Source: Spartinivicinus poritis
Lineage (GTDB): Bacteria > Pseudomonadota > Gammaproteobacteria > Pseudomonadales > Zooshikellaceae
Direction: 5' to 3'
Length of the DNA stretch: 64,000 nt
NCBI RefSeq assembly: GCF_028858535.1
Contig: NZ_JAPMOU010000014.1
Location: 62,001 to 126,000, forward strand
Part shown: one piece after another, positions 19,046-27,954 of the stretch
Position numbering within the stretch: position 1 is the stretch's first letter
Layout: each line of letters opens with the position of its first letter
Made by a program: the position numbers and the translations under genes
The notes under the pieces: generated by a model
The model's database searches: none
The model's input: only the letters and a program-made list of their open reading frames with translations
Told to the model about the DNA's origin: nothing

Positions 19046-19494
19046 ATTAGCGCTACATAAATTTAAAAAGCCCATGTAATACTAACACTATTGTTAAGCA
19101 AACGGTGAGTAAAAGGGTGGCGTTAAAATGGCTAGACAATTTTGGAATAGTTAGTTAATCAAAAATAAACAATTGGCATAAATTTACTAAAGTTATTAAG
19201 GCTTAACATCAGTAGTTATTGTTTTAACTCGTTGTTCTTCAGCTTAGGAATTTCGGCATGAAATGTCTTTTTCAATACTGTAAAATATTGTGACATCAAT
19301 CTCATATCCTTGCTTTTAACCATTTTTTGATGTGTTGAAGTTACTATAATAACTTTGATGGCTCTCACTAAATCAATGGAACTATTTCTCATACGGTTGT
19401 ATGATAGGTGCAGCTATCTGTTTTCTATACAGGAAGTCTTCCCGGCTTTTGACAGTACATGAAAGTGGGTCGGGCAAATGCGGAGAAATAGCTA
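19046..19494. other. 449-base divergent intergenic region
   Basis: This lies between the divergent protease and DUF1631 genes. It is AT-rich and holds no open frame of substance, no tRNA and no repeat shared with the rest of the window that I can see. It presumably contains the promoters of both genes, but no box stands out. Confidence 0.5.
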
Positions 19495-21807
19495 ATGCAG
19501 GAAGATTCGAAGGTTGTTCGCTTATCGTCAATAAATACCAAGTCCGTGAAACCAGCTACTCGCCTTTCAGCACCATTAGTTAAGGTTTGTGAACATTGCC
19601 TTAATCAGCTTCAATCCTGTATTCGCAGTTTGTTTGAAAATGCAGATGACACCCTGTTCGAGATGGCCGATCGAGCAGGCTCTAATACAGAGCAAAATAT
19701 TTACTTTGAAGCCATGCGCGAGGTGCGATTGCAGCGCAAAGCGATTGAGATGAGCTTTTTTGAAGCCTACCAGCAAAACTTCAATGAGTTAGTTGGCCCC
19801 CCAAAGCAGGGCAGTCAAGTTGAGCTAGATGAACTTTCTTTTGATGCGCTTTCATTAGTTAATAATGAGGATCTTGAAGAAACAGTTGCCATCGACACGA
19901 TGGTATCGAAAGTGATCAATCGCGATCATGGCATGCAGTTGATGCACTTAACCACCCGCATTGACAGCTTATTACCACAAACTATTAACGATAAAGCCAA
20001 TCCGATTGGCCCAGAAAAGCTTTGTCAGGCATTTGTCCAAGCGACAAAGAAGCTAGATATAGATATCAAAGTTAAGCTCATTGTTTTCAGGCTATTTGAG
20101 AAATATGTGCTCGGTGCTGTTGACCAGCTTTATCATGGAGCCAATCAGCTGTTAAAAGAAGCAGGAGTAATGCCTGAGCTGACCAGTCGCCCTGTACAAA
20201 GTCAAAGGGCTCCTATTTATAGAAGGACGACTGTTGATGGAGGAGGGGCAGCAGACAGTGGGCAGCTAATGATGGATGCTCAAGCAGCCCAGGAAGCATT
20301 TTTAGCTCTTCGAGATCTATTGGTTGCTGCTCAATTATCAATTCCACAGAACTCCCAAGCTTCAACCAATAACCTGCCAGCCGTTAGCCAGCCAGATTTA
20401 ATGGGGATGTTGTCACAAATTCAACATCAACCTGCTGTAGAGCAGTTACCAGCTCCCAGTCAACCAGCTGAACAGGTTGATATCAAAACAGCATTGGAAA
20501 GCCTGTTAAAAAGTTATGATCAAAGTAAAACCATCGGTCAGGTTGACCAGGATGTTATTAACCTGGTGTCAATGTTGTTTGAATTTATTCTGGACGACCG
20601 TAACCTGCCCAATCAGTTCAAAGCAGTCATTAGTCGCTTGCAAATTCCTTTATTAAAAGTAGCTATTCTTGATAAGGCCTTATTTAGTAAAGCATCTCAC
20701 CCTGCTCGTCGTTTATTGAATGAAATGGCGTCAGCTGCACTAGGCTGTGATGAGAAAGATAATGCAGCCCAGCAAAAGCTATATGACAAGATGGTTGAGG
20801 TTGTACAAAAGTTGTTACATGGTTTTGCTGACAATATTGAATTATTTAATGAGCTGGTAGATGACTTTACTGCATTTGTTCAAAAGGAGCAGCGTCGAGC
20901 TTCACTTGTTGAGCAGCGAATTAAAGACGCTGAAGAAGGTAAGGCAAAAACAGATCAGGCAAAACAGCTTGCTACCCAAGAAATTCAAAAACGAATAGAG
21001 AATGGTCAGCTACCAGACGTTGTAACTGAGTTGTTACAAGAAGGTTGGACCAATGTCTTGTTTATTGCTTATTTAAAAGCAGGGGAGCAGTCGCAAGCAT
21101 GGCAACATGCTATTGCAGTGATGGATGAGTTAATATGGAGTGTCCAGCCTCATACCAGTACTGAAGATAAAAAGAAGCTGCTTAAGATGGTGCCCCCCTT
21201 AATGAGACAGTTGAGGGATAGCTTAACAGAAATCTCATTTGACCCCTACAAACAGCGGCAGTTATTTAAACAGCTACAGAATTTACATGTACAAAGCTTG
21301 AGGCAAGCTAGGCCTACTGCTACTGCCGCTAAAACAAGAGTAAAACAATCGGATCAATCAGTAGCATCTAGCGCTGAGGTGAAGCCTGATCCACAGCAGC
21401 CCCCTCCAGTCATTAATGACCAAGCTGAGGTGGTTGAAATGAAGGAACCAGAAAAGCCCGCAACGGTTGTTAATGACAATAAAGTGGCAGAGCAGTCTGC
21501 CAAGCTGAATGAGCCAGCTGTCAGTGAACAGAGTTTAAACAAAATAGCCCACATGAAAGTGGGTAATTGGGTTGAGTTTGGATTAAATGAAGATAATAAA
21601 TTTCGTGCCAAACTTGCTGCGTTTATAAAGCCAGCAGATAAATATATTTTTGTTAACCGAACAGGCATGAAAGTCGCTGAAAAAACAAGTTTAGAGTTGG
21701 CTTTAGATGTTGATCACGGTAACGTCACATTACTTGACGATAATCTGTTATTTGATCGAGCGTTAGAATCAGTCATTGGCAACTTGAGACAAATGAAGAA
21801 AACCTAG
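19495..21807 (+). CDS. DUF1631 family protein
   Basis: A 770-residue soluble protein of the DUF1631 family, which has no established biochemical function. The N-terminal region has the family-type segment CLNQLQSCIRSLFENADDTLFEMADRA, followed by long alpha-helical stretches. A low-complexity Gln/Pro/Ala section is near residues 280-330, and a second linker rich in Pro, Val and Glu near residues 620-680. The last 90 residues (KVGNWVEFGLNEDNKFRAKLA onwards) look like a small beta-rich domain. No membrane helix or signal peptide is present. It is divergent from the protease gene. The start is the ATG at 19495. Confidence 0.8.
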   Translation: MQEDSKVVRLSSINTKSVKPATRLSAPLVKVCEHCLNQLQSCIRSLFENADDTLFEMADRAGSNTEQNIYFEAMREVRLQRKAIEMSFFEAYQQNFNELVGPPKQGSQVELDELSFDALSLVNNEDLEETVAIDTMVSKVINRDHGMQLMHLTTRIDSLLPQTINDKANPIGPEKLCQAFVQATKKLDIDIKVKLIVFRLFEKYVLGAVDQLYHGANQLLKEAGVMPELTSRPVQSQRAPIYRRTTVDGGGAADSGQLMMDAQAAQEAFLALRDLLVAAQLSIPQNSQASTNNLPAVSQPDLMGMLSQIQHQPAVEQLPAPSQPAEQVDIKTALESLLKSYDQSKTIGQVDQDVINLVSMLFEFILDDRNLPNQFKAVISRLQIPLLKVAILDKALFSKASHPARRLLNEMASAALGCDEKDNAAQQKLYDKMVEVVQKLLHGFADNIELFNELVDDFTAFVQKEQRRASLVEQRIKDAEEGKAKTDQAKQLATQEIQKRIENGQLPDVVTELLQEGWTNVLFIAYLKAGEQSQAWQHAIAVMDELIWSVQPHTSTEDKKKLLKMVPPLMRQLRDSLTEISFDPYKQRQLFKQLQNLHVQSLRQARPTATAAKTRVKQSDQSVASSAEVKPDPQQPPPVINDQAEVVEMKEPEKPATVVNDNKVAEQSAKLNEPAVSEQSLNKIAHMKVGNWVEFGLNEDNKFRAKLAAFIKPADKYIFVNRTGMKVAEKTSLELALDVDHGNVTLLDDNLLFDRALESVIGNLRQMKKT

Positions 21808-21934
21808 AGTTCATATTGTTTTGATGATTGTTGCTTTGACTTCTGTTGTTTTACTTATATTTTCGTTGGCTGGCTTTGTTTATCTACTTATACTTACCAA
21901 TAGCCAGAGCAAGTGAAAGACTATATTTATAAGC

Positions 21935-23152
21935 TTATTGGTTAGACTTTACCTGCCTTATACTAAAAGCACAGCATAATAATCCACAAATTATACAGAT
22001 TCCTATAGGCACATAAGGTGAAAAAATCACCGATGCTGCCGTCAGTGCTGCCAAACCATAGCCGATTGTGTGTGACATAGAAATATAGCCAGTTACTGTG
22101 CCATGTCCTAGACTGCTTAGTTGGGTGGCAGTTGTTGTATAGGCAGGCACAAGCAGGGCTGTGCCTGCAGACATTAAACTAATGGCAATAAAAAACATGG
22201 GTAAATAAGGGATTAGAAACATAATAAAGCCTACTAAAAACAGGCTTGCTCCCCAATGAAATAATGATGTTATTGATAGCCGTTTAGTTTTTACTACACC
22301 TAACTGCACACTAAGCGTAGTGGCTGCACTAATAGTCAGTAGAGCACCAATTACTTGACTAATCGTACCTGTGGACCAATGTGTAATTTGCTGAATTAAT
22401 GGTGACAGTGTGTATTGGAGTAACGCAACAGCTGTACATAAACTGATGGCTATTATCAGCATTGGGAATAAATTCCAACTTGGCCATTGCCATTTTTGTT
22501 TTTCTTTTGTGAGCTTTTGATTAGAGGGTTCGGCTGAGCTTGAACGGCAAGGTGCCTTTAATTTAATAGCCAGTAGTAGCGCAATCAGGGGTAAGATACT
22601 CATCACCATCAGTGGGCCAAACTGATGCCACTGTAACAAGCCTAACGCCAATAGTGGGCCAAGCAAGCGACCACAGCTTAGGCCTGCACTTACCATAGCA
22701 ATGGCTGTTATTCTATCTTGCTCACCTTGTAAAATAATTGCCCAGTGCTGAGCAGCAGGCACCATTCCGGAGACAGTTAAACCATAAATAACCCTAGCCA
22801 ATAACAAGCCTGCGATAGCAAGAGGTGTTGTTAGCCACTGCAAGTGAGCTAGCCAGACAAACAGTAGCATTAATGAAAAACTGATAACAAACCCAACTAG
22901 TGCTTGAATAACTACAGGTTTAGGGCCATGACGGTCACTAAGTTGTCCCCAAAAAGGAGAACTTGGTAAAAAAAGTACACTACCTGTCGCGATAATAATT
23001 GACCAAATATAAAGCGGGATATTTGATGATTCAGTTAAAATAGGTAGTGCAACCAGTAACCCATTTTGGCCAATTCCCATTAGGGCGGCAATTGCTGCAA
23101 TTAAATAGAGCTTATAAGGAGGAGAGGTCTGTTCAAGAGTAATTGACAGCAT
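21935..23152 (-). CDS. MFS transporter, candidate siderophore exporter
   Basis: A roughly 405-residue protein with twelve hydrophobic helices and the MFS loop motif GQLSDRHGPKPVV between helices 2 and 3. It lies divergently from fhuC at the head of the siderophore locus. Aerobactin loci in enterobacteria carry an MFS gene (shiF) in a comparable place, so export of the siderophore is the natural inference, without residue-level proof. The ATG at 23152 stands directly next to repeat A1, whose end supplies GAAGGG four bases upstream. An in-frame ATG at 23170 would read six codons of the repeat itself. Confidence 0.75.
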   Translation of the reverse strand: MLSITLEQTSPPYKLYLIAAIAALMGIGQNGLLVALPILTESSNIPLYIWSIIIATGSVLFLPSSPFWGQLSDRHGPKPVVIQALVGFVISFSLMLLFVWLAHLQWLTTPLAIAGLLLARVIYGLTVSGMVPAAQHWAIILQGEQDRITAIAMVSAGLSCGRLLGPLLALGLLQWHQFGPLMVMSILPLIALLLAIKLKAPCRSSSAEPSNQKLTKEKQKWQWPSWNLFPMLIIAISLCTAVALLQYTLSPLIQQITHWSTGTISQVIGALLTISAATTLSVQLGVVKTKRLSITSLFHWGASLFLVGFIMFLIPYLPMFFIAISLMSAGTALLVPAYTTTATQLSSLGHGTVTGYISMSHTIGYGLAALTAASVIFSPYVPIGICIICGLLCCAFSIRQVKSNQ

Positions 23153-23275
23153 ATACCCTTCACGAATCATTTTTAGGTTTTGTTATCATCGCTCCTTACC
23201 CCAATCACCTATTACTTATAGGTATGGGGCTTCGTCGCCTAATGGTCTCACCTAAACACCATTCGTTTTGGGTAA
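23152..23275 (-). repeat. Small inverted-repeat element, family A copy 1 (MITE-like)
   Basis: A 124-base element whose complement matches copy A3 (37279-37405) almost end to end. The ends are TATACCCTTCACGAATCATT and the outer CCATTCGTTTTGGGTA. The core contains an internal hairpin formed by CCCCAATCACCTATTA and TATAGGTATGGGG. It has no coding capacity, so it would need a transposase in trans. It abuts the start codon of the MFS gene and separates that gene from the Fur box at 23391. Confidence 0.8.
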
Positions 23276-23390
23276 AGTGAGGAGATAACCAGTATTTTCT
23301 AGATAACGAAAATAGTGAAATAACACATATTTCTTATGTGTCTTGGTAGATCAGCTTAGTTAAGCAAATAATTTTATTGTAATCAACATA

Positions 23391-23408
23391 AAAATCATTA
23401 TCATTTAC
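23391..23408. promoter_or_regulatory. Fur box candidate between the MFS gene and fhuC
   Basis: Three hexamers AAAATC, ATTATC and ATTTAC match the repeated ATTATC form of the Fur site at 14 of 18 positions. It lies in the divergent region of the siderophore locus and could serve both directions. Repeat A1 lies between it and the MFS gene, and repeat B1 between it and fhuC. Confidence 0.6.
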
Positions 23409-23465
23409 GTTTCTGTTAAGCAAACTATATTGACTTTAACAATAGCAACATGTTGTAACTAACTA

Positions 23466-23595
23466 GACACCTCTAATAATTGTTTATGGCCTTTGTGCAA
23501 CCTGATGGATTCTTGAGCAAGATGGCTTGCGATGTGTACGGCTGGTTGCGAATTTAGCAAAAGGTTAGAGACTGTAAACAATCGTTAGAGGTGCT
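23466..23595. repeat. Small inverted-repeat element, family B copy 1 (MITE-like)
   Basis: The left end GACACCTCTAATAATTGTTT and the right end, read on the other strand as GAGCACCTCTAACGATTGTT, form imperfect terminal inverted repeats about 130 bases apart. The inner part shares the GCTAAATTCGCAA segment with copy B3 at 27631. It has no coding capacity. It sits between the Fur box and fhuC, so fhuC transcripts starting at the Fur-box promoter would begin with this element. Confidence 0.7.
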
Positions 23596-23679
23596 CTTAT
23601 ATCAAATTAATCATTAAATGAAGGGACAGTTGTTGTATAGGCAATCAGCTTTAGTATCTGCATTAGGATGTACTAGGTA

Positions 23680-24447
23680 ATGTTCACCCTTTCTAATGTA
23701 ACTTTTGAGGTAGGAGGGCAACAAATTCTTAAGCCTGCCTCTTTAGTATTTCCAGTAGAAAAAATAACCACACTGCTGGGCCATAATGGTTCTGGAAAGT
23801 CGACGCTCATGAAGTTGTTAAGCAGACAACACCTGCCGTTTAGTGGCAAAGTTTTTCTAGCAGATCAGCCATTAGATGACTTTAGTAACAAAGCATTTGC
23901 TTTGCAGGTTGCTTATTTGCCTCAACAACCACAGGTGCCTGACGGTGTGACAGTCGAAGAGTTAGTCTACTTTGGCCGATACCCTTGGCGTGGTGCTTTA
24001 GGCCGATATAATGCTGAGGATCGTGCAATGGTTAATCAGGCCATTGACTTGGTCGGTATGACAGCTTATACCAAGCGTTTAGTAAGCACTTTATCGGGTG
24101 GCGAACGTCAGCGAGCCTGGGTGGCAATGTTATTAGCACAAAACAGCCGTTGTATATTATTAGATGAACCTACTTCGGCACTGGATGTTGCTCATCAGTA
24201 TGAACTGTTGTCTCTTATTAGACGCTTAAATCAGGAGCTGAAATTAACGGTTATTATGGTATTGCATGACATTAATATGGCTGCTCGGTTTAGCGATTAT
24301 TTAATTGCCTTACATTCTGGAAAGGTTATGGCACAAGGTAGCCCCACTGAGCTTATGCAAGCTGAAATGCTGGAAGCTATTTACGGTATTCCCATGGGGC
24401 TATTTGCTCACCCAGAGAATGATAGCATCGTCAGTTTTGTTCGTTAA
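23680..24447 (+). CDS. fhuC: Ferric hydroxamate ABC transporter, ATP-binding protein
   Basis: A 255-residue ATPase that powers uptake of ferric siderophores across the inner membrane. The P-loop is GHNGSGKST (about residues 34-42), the Q-loop region AYLPQQPQ, the signature LSGGERQRAWVAMLLAQ, the Walker B LLDEPTSALD and the switch His in VLHDINMA. The motif set and length are those of FhuC/FepC-type proteins. It is the first gene of a fhuC-fhuD-fhuB run, the order of the E. coli fhu operon without fhuA. Confidence 0.93.
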   Translation: MFTLSNVTFEVGGQQILKPASLVFPVEKITTLLGHNGSGKSTLMKLLSRQHLPFSGKVFLADQPLDDFSNKAFALQVAYLPQQPQVPDGVTVEELVYFGRYPWRGALGRYNAEDRAMVNQAIDLVGMTAYTKRLVSTLSGGERQRAWVAMLLAQNSRCILLDEPTSALDVAHQYELLSLIRRLNQELKLTVIMVLHDINMAARFSDYLIALHSGKVMAQGSPTELMQAEMLEAIYGIPMGLFAHPENDSIVSFVR

Positions 24448-24520
24448 TGTGTTTTTATTTTAAGCTTTTTGTGTCCAGGCGTAGCGCCATAATCTATCTA
24501 TGCTTGCGAAGGAGTTAGCT

Positions 24521-25435
24521 GTGCAGTATTTATTATTAATTGGTTTGTTATTTGGTTTTACTGTACAAGCAAAAACCATTACTCATGAAATGGGTACTTT
24601 GGAACTAGCTAAAACTCCCTCTAAAATTGTTACACTGGACTGGGTATTAACAGAAAGCCTACTGGCTTTAGGGGTAACACCGTATGCTGTTGCGGATAGT
24701 GACGGTTATAACCAATGGGTAGTTAAGCCACAGTTACCGAGTCAGGTCAAAAATGTAGGGTCAAGGCGTGAACCTAATTTAGAGTTATTGACCCAGCTAA
24801 AACCAGACTTGATTTTGATGAGTAGCCATTTAAGTCCCTTATACCCATCTCTCCAAGCAATTGCGCCAACAATGGTATTAACGGTTTATAATAAAAAGCG
24901 TGATCCATTTAGCCAAGCAAAAAAAGTATTAAATCAACTGGCTATTGTAACAGCAAAAGAAAATATAGTATCCCAACTAATTGCTGAAGCAGAGCAACAT
25001 ATTCAAAACAATGGCAGTCAACTAAAAAAAGCAGGCAAATCTGTACGACCTTTTTTTCTTGTTCGTTTTATAGGTGATAAACATATTCGCATACATGGCA
25101 CTCATTCGTTAGTGGGCCAAACGTTAACAATGATGGGGTTAACGAATGCCTGGCAGGGATCAACTAACTTATGGGGATTTGCCTCAACCAGTGTAGATAA
25201 GCTGGCACTGAGTCAGCAGGCGAATGTTATTTATTTTGGGCCACTAAATAAAACAGATAAAGCAAAATTATTTTCAACGCCCCTTTGGCAAGCAATGGCA
25301 TTTACCCGTAGCAAGCGAGTTTATGAGCTACCACCTATTTGGGCATTTGGTGGTATTAATGCTGCTGTAAGGTTAAGTGATACACTAACAGAAGCATTAA
25401 TGGGCACCTCTAAAAATGCACTTTTTCCTCGATAG
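24521..25435 (+). CDS. fhuD: Ferric hydroxamate periplasmic binding protein
   Basis: The protein has an N-terminal signal peptide (YLLLIGLLFGFTVQA, cleavage after QAKA-like AK) and a type III periplasmic-binding fold: KIVTLDWVLTESLLALGVTP, then NLELLTQLKPDLILMS, and a C-terminal lobe with RVYELPPIWAFGG. It would carry ferric hydroxamate to FhuB. I prefer the GTG at 24521 because AAGGAG (24509-24514) stands six bases before it; the ATG at 24500 has no such site and would add seven residues. The last 11 codons and the stop lie inside repeat B2, so the C terminus is not the original one. Confidence 0.9.
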   Translation: MQYLLLIGLLFGFTVQAKTITHEMGTLELAKTPSKIVTLDWVLTESLLALGVTPYAVADSDGYNQWVVKPQLPSQVKNVGSRREPNLELLTQLKPDLILMSSHLSPLYPSLQAIAPTMVLTVYNKKRDPFSQAKKVLNQLAIVTAKENIVSQLIAEAEQHIQNNGSQLKKAGKSVRPFFLVRFIGDKHIRIHGTHSLVGQTLTMMGLTNAWQGSTNLWGFASTSVDKLALSQQANVIYFGPLNKTDKAKLFSTPLWQAMAFTRSKRVYELPPIWAFGGINAAVRLSDTLTEALMGTSKNALFPR

Positions 25436-25544
25436 CTGCGTTACCTCCGTACTCAGGTCCTCATGTATTACTTATACACTGTGGCCTTCCGTGCGGTGCT
25501 GCCTTGCTCTCATGAAAAAAATTACTATTTTTAGAGATGCCCAT
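25400..25544. repeat. Small inverted-repeat element, family B copy 2, overlapping the fhuD 3' end
   Basis: The terminal inverted repeats are ATGGGCACCTCTAAAAAT at 25400-25417 and, at 25527-25544, a sequence whose complement is ATGGGCATCTCTAAAAAT: 17 of 18 bases match. TTAA stands next to both ends (25397-25400 and 25545-25548) and may be a target duplication. The ends share GGGCACCTCTA with B3 and nearly with B1, but the interior differs. The left end is translated as the tail of fhuD. Confidence 0.85.
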
Positions 25545-25580
25545 TTAATGGCAAAACCAATAACAAAGTAGTGTCAGCTA

Positions 25581-27584
25581 ATGACAAACTTATTTTATTC
25601 AGCTCCCTTAACACGCTTTTTTATAATAAGCCCCCAGCTTGTTTTATGGTTGGTTGTGTTGTCATTAATAAGTGGAAGTATTTTTCTCTTTAATTTGTCT
25701 GCTAACTTACCACTTGACTTGGTGTGGCAGGCCACAGTTGCTCCCGATGAGAATGACTTCAGGCAAATTATCTATTTTTACAGCTTTTTACCACGGATCG
25801 CCATTGCACTATTAGTTGGAGCGGGACTGGCATTAGCTGGGTGTGTTATGCAACAAGTGCTAAGTAATCCGTTAGCATCACCCACTACATTAGGTGTCGC
25901 TGCCGGGGCTGAGTTGGGTCTGGCTTGTGCTTTATTGTTAGCACCTAGTGGTTTAGCCATAGATCCTGACTGGTTTGCTTTTATTGGGGGCTTGCTTGCG
26001 ACAGGTTTAGTATTCCTTATTTCCGCCCGCAAAGGTTTTGCCCCCTTACAAATGGTTTTGGCGGGTATGGTCATTAGCTTATTGTTTGGGGCAGTTAATA
26101 GAGTGCTGGTGTTATTTAATGATCAGCAACTGACTAGCTTGTTTATTTGGGGGGCTGGGGATCTTAGTCAAACCGACTGGCAAAATGTAACTCATTTATT
26201 ACCACAAATTGCTATTCCATTTATTCTGTTGTTATTATTTCAACGGCCTTTAATGTTACTGCAGGTGGGGGAGCAGTTGGCATCCTCCGTAGGCGTAAAA
26301 GTAGGTACTATCCGGTTAATCTCATTAACGCTAGCTGTTTTTATGACAACGAGTATTGTGAGTACAGTGGGGATAATTAGCTTTGTGGGATTAGTGGCTC
26401 CTGCGCTTGCAAAGTTAGCTGGTGCTAGACAGTTTTATACTAGACTGGTCACCAGTGCGATCATAGGCGCTCTGCTAATGTCAATGGCAGACTTAGTTAT
26501 CCAGCCTTTTTCTGGGGTAGGGGGGGAGTTGTTACCTGCTGGTGCAATAACTGCGCTGATAGGAGCTCCTTGTCTCATTTGGTTATTGCTGCGTAATCCG
26601 CTTTCTGCTGTAGCAAAGGTAGTGTCTGAACAGCCGATAAATATAAAGCAATATGCTTTTGTTAAACTGCTTACGGTTTGTTTGGTTATAGCAATACTAT
26701 GTACGGCTATTGCTTTATTAGTAGGAAAAAATGAACACGGTTGGGCTGTTCAATTAACGAATAGTATATTGACACTTCGATTTCCTAGAGTATTTGCTGC
26801 TTTGTTAGCAGGGTGGGGGCTGGCTGTTGCAGGGTGTGCCATTCAGCGAATAACTGCAAATCCCATGGCAAGTCCAGAAATTATGGGTGTCAGCTCTGGC
26901 GTTGCTTTAATGTTAATTGTAGGAGTGATAACTGGAATTATATCATCTCGTGGAGAGCAGTTATTATTTGGTAGTATGGGGGCGTTGCTAGCATTCGGGA
27001 TAATGTGGTTACTTTCTCAGCGTAGCCGATTTTCACCAAGCCAAATGGTCTTGGCGGGAATTGGGCTCAGTGCATTTTTAGACGCAACAATTCGTATATT
27101 ATTGACAAGTGGTACTGACCAGGCTAAAGCAATTTTACATTGGCTATCAGGGTCAACGTATTTGGCAACTAATATGGATGTTATCCTGCTACTGGTGGTT
27201 ACTACTATTTTATTGAGTATGCTTTTATTATTGCACCGCTGCCTGGATCTGCTGACATTAGGTGAAGCAGCTGCAACTGGATTAGGTATGAACTGTCAGC
27301 AAGTACGACTATGGCTGCTAATAATTGCAGCAATATTAACGACAGTTGCTACTCTGGTTGTTGGGCCATTGAGCTTTGTTGGTTTATTGGCACCTCAGCT
27401 CGCGAAATTATTTGGCCAATATGCAGCTCGTAATCAGTTGGTTATTGCAGGGCTTATGGGTAGCATAATAATGGTAGTCGCTGACTGGTTAGGGCGAAAC
27501 TGGTTATTCCCCTGGCAGATTCCTGCGGGAGTATTGGCGTCTATAATGGGCGGTGGATTCTTTTTGTTTCTTCTTAGAAAGTAA
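25581..27584 (+). CDS. fhuB: Ferric hydroxamate ABC permease, double-length FhuB
   Basis: The 667-residue protein is a tandem fusion of two FecCD-type permease halves of about 330 residues each, as in E. coli FhuB. Corresponding motifs occur in both halves: RIAIALLVGAGLALAGCVMQ and RVFAALLAGWGLAVAGCAIQ; then NPLASPTTLGVAAGAELGLA and NPMASPEIMGVSSGVALML; then GIISFVGLVAPALAKLAGA and GPLSFVGLLAPQLAKLFGQ. It forms the membrane channel for FhuC and FhuD. Between fhuD and fhuB lies repeat B2. Confidence 0.95.
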   Translation: MTNLFYSAPLTRFFIISPQLVLWLVVLSLISGSIFLFNLSANLPLDLVWQATVAPDENDFRQIIYFYSFLPRIAIALLVGAGLALAGCVMQQVLSNPLASPTTLGVAAGAELGLACALLLAPSGLAIDPDWFAFIGGLLATGLVFLISARKGFAPLQMVLAGMVISLLFGAVNRVLVLFNDQQLTSLFIWGAGDLSQTDWQNVTHLLPQIAIPFILLLLFQRPLMLLQVGEQLASSVGVKVGTIRLISLTLAVFMTTSIVSTVGIISFVGLVAPALAKLAGARQFYTRLVTSAIIGALLMSMADLVIQPFSGVGGELLPAGAITALIGAPCLIWLLLRNPLSAVAKVVSEQPINIKQYAFVKLLTVCLVIAILCTAIALLVGKNEHGWAVQLTNSILTLRFPRVFAALLAGWGLAVAGCAIQRITANPMASPEIMGVSSGVALMLIVGVITGIISSRGEQLLFGSMGALLAFGIMWLLSQRSRFSPSQMVLAGIGLSAFLDATIRILLTSGTDQAKAILHWLSGSTYLATNMDVILLLVVTTILLSMLLLLHRCLDLLTLGEAAATGLGMNCQQVRLWLLIIAAILTTVATLVVGPLSFVGLLAPQLAKLFGQYAARNQLVIAGLMGSIIMVVADWLGRNWLFPWQIPAGVLASIMGGGFFLFLLRK

Positions 27585-27630
27585 TAAACTTGGATTTATG
27601 ACAAATACGCCACAGTTAAAATAGAGTTAA

Positions 27631-27705
27631 GGGCACCTCTACTAATTGTTTGCTGTCTCTGGCCTTCGCTAAATTCGCAATTAAGGCATTGGCTTGAAGG
27701 CATGC
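27631..27705. repeat. Family B element, single end (copy 3)
   Basis: GGGCACCTCTACTAATTGTT followed by TGCTGTCTCTGGCCTTCGCT and AAATTCGCAA matches the right part of B1 read on the other strand. No matching opposite end is found downstream, so this is a half element or a decayed copy. The far boundary is approximate. It lies in the 370-base gap between fhuB and iucA. Confidence 0.6.
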
Positions 27706-27728
27706 TGGTGGCCTGTCGAAAAGCCCTT

Positions 27729-27747
27729 TATTTCACTTTGTGAAATA
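27729..27747. other. Hairpin between fhuB and the iuc genes
   Basis: TATTTCAC, TTT, GTGAAATA is a perfect 8-base stem. The following sequence is only moderately T-rich (a TTT run about 25 bases on), so it could be a weak terminator of fhuCDB or an operator. The rest of the gap holds repeat B3 and the Fur box at 27810. Confidence 0.4.
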
Positions 27748-27809
27748 GTCAGCTTGTGCTTTGACTATTTTCTTTAAAAAAACACAAGTAAATGCTCGCT
27801 TTATTTAAT

Positions 27810-27828
27810 GAAAATGATTATCATTTGC
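27810..27828. promoter_or_regulatory. Fur box in front of iucA
   Basis: GAAAATGATTATCATTTGC matches the consensus GATAATGATTATCATTATC at 16 of 19 positions and is almost palindromic. It is 127 bases upstream of the iucA start and is the best Fur site in the window. It implies repression of siderophore synthesis when iron is plentiful. Confidence 0.85.
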
Positions 27829-27954
27829 TTTGTTAATCCTGATTATCCAGGTTACGTAATTCTAATTATTGTTCGACAAGTTTTGGCTGATTTTTGGATA
27901 CAGAGGATTAGCCTTTTCTCCTAATGAACTTCTCTATGTTGTAAGGGGAATTTT

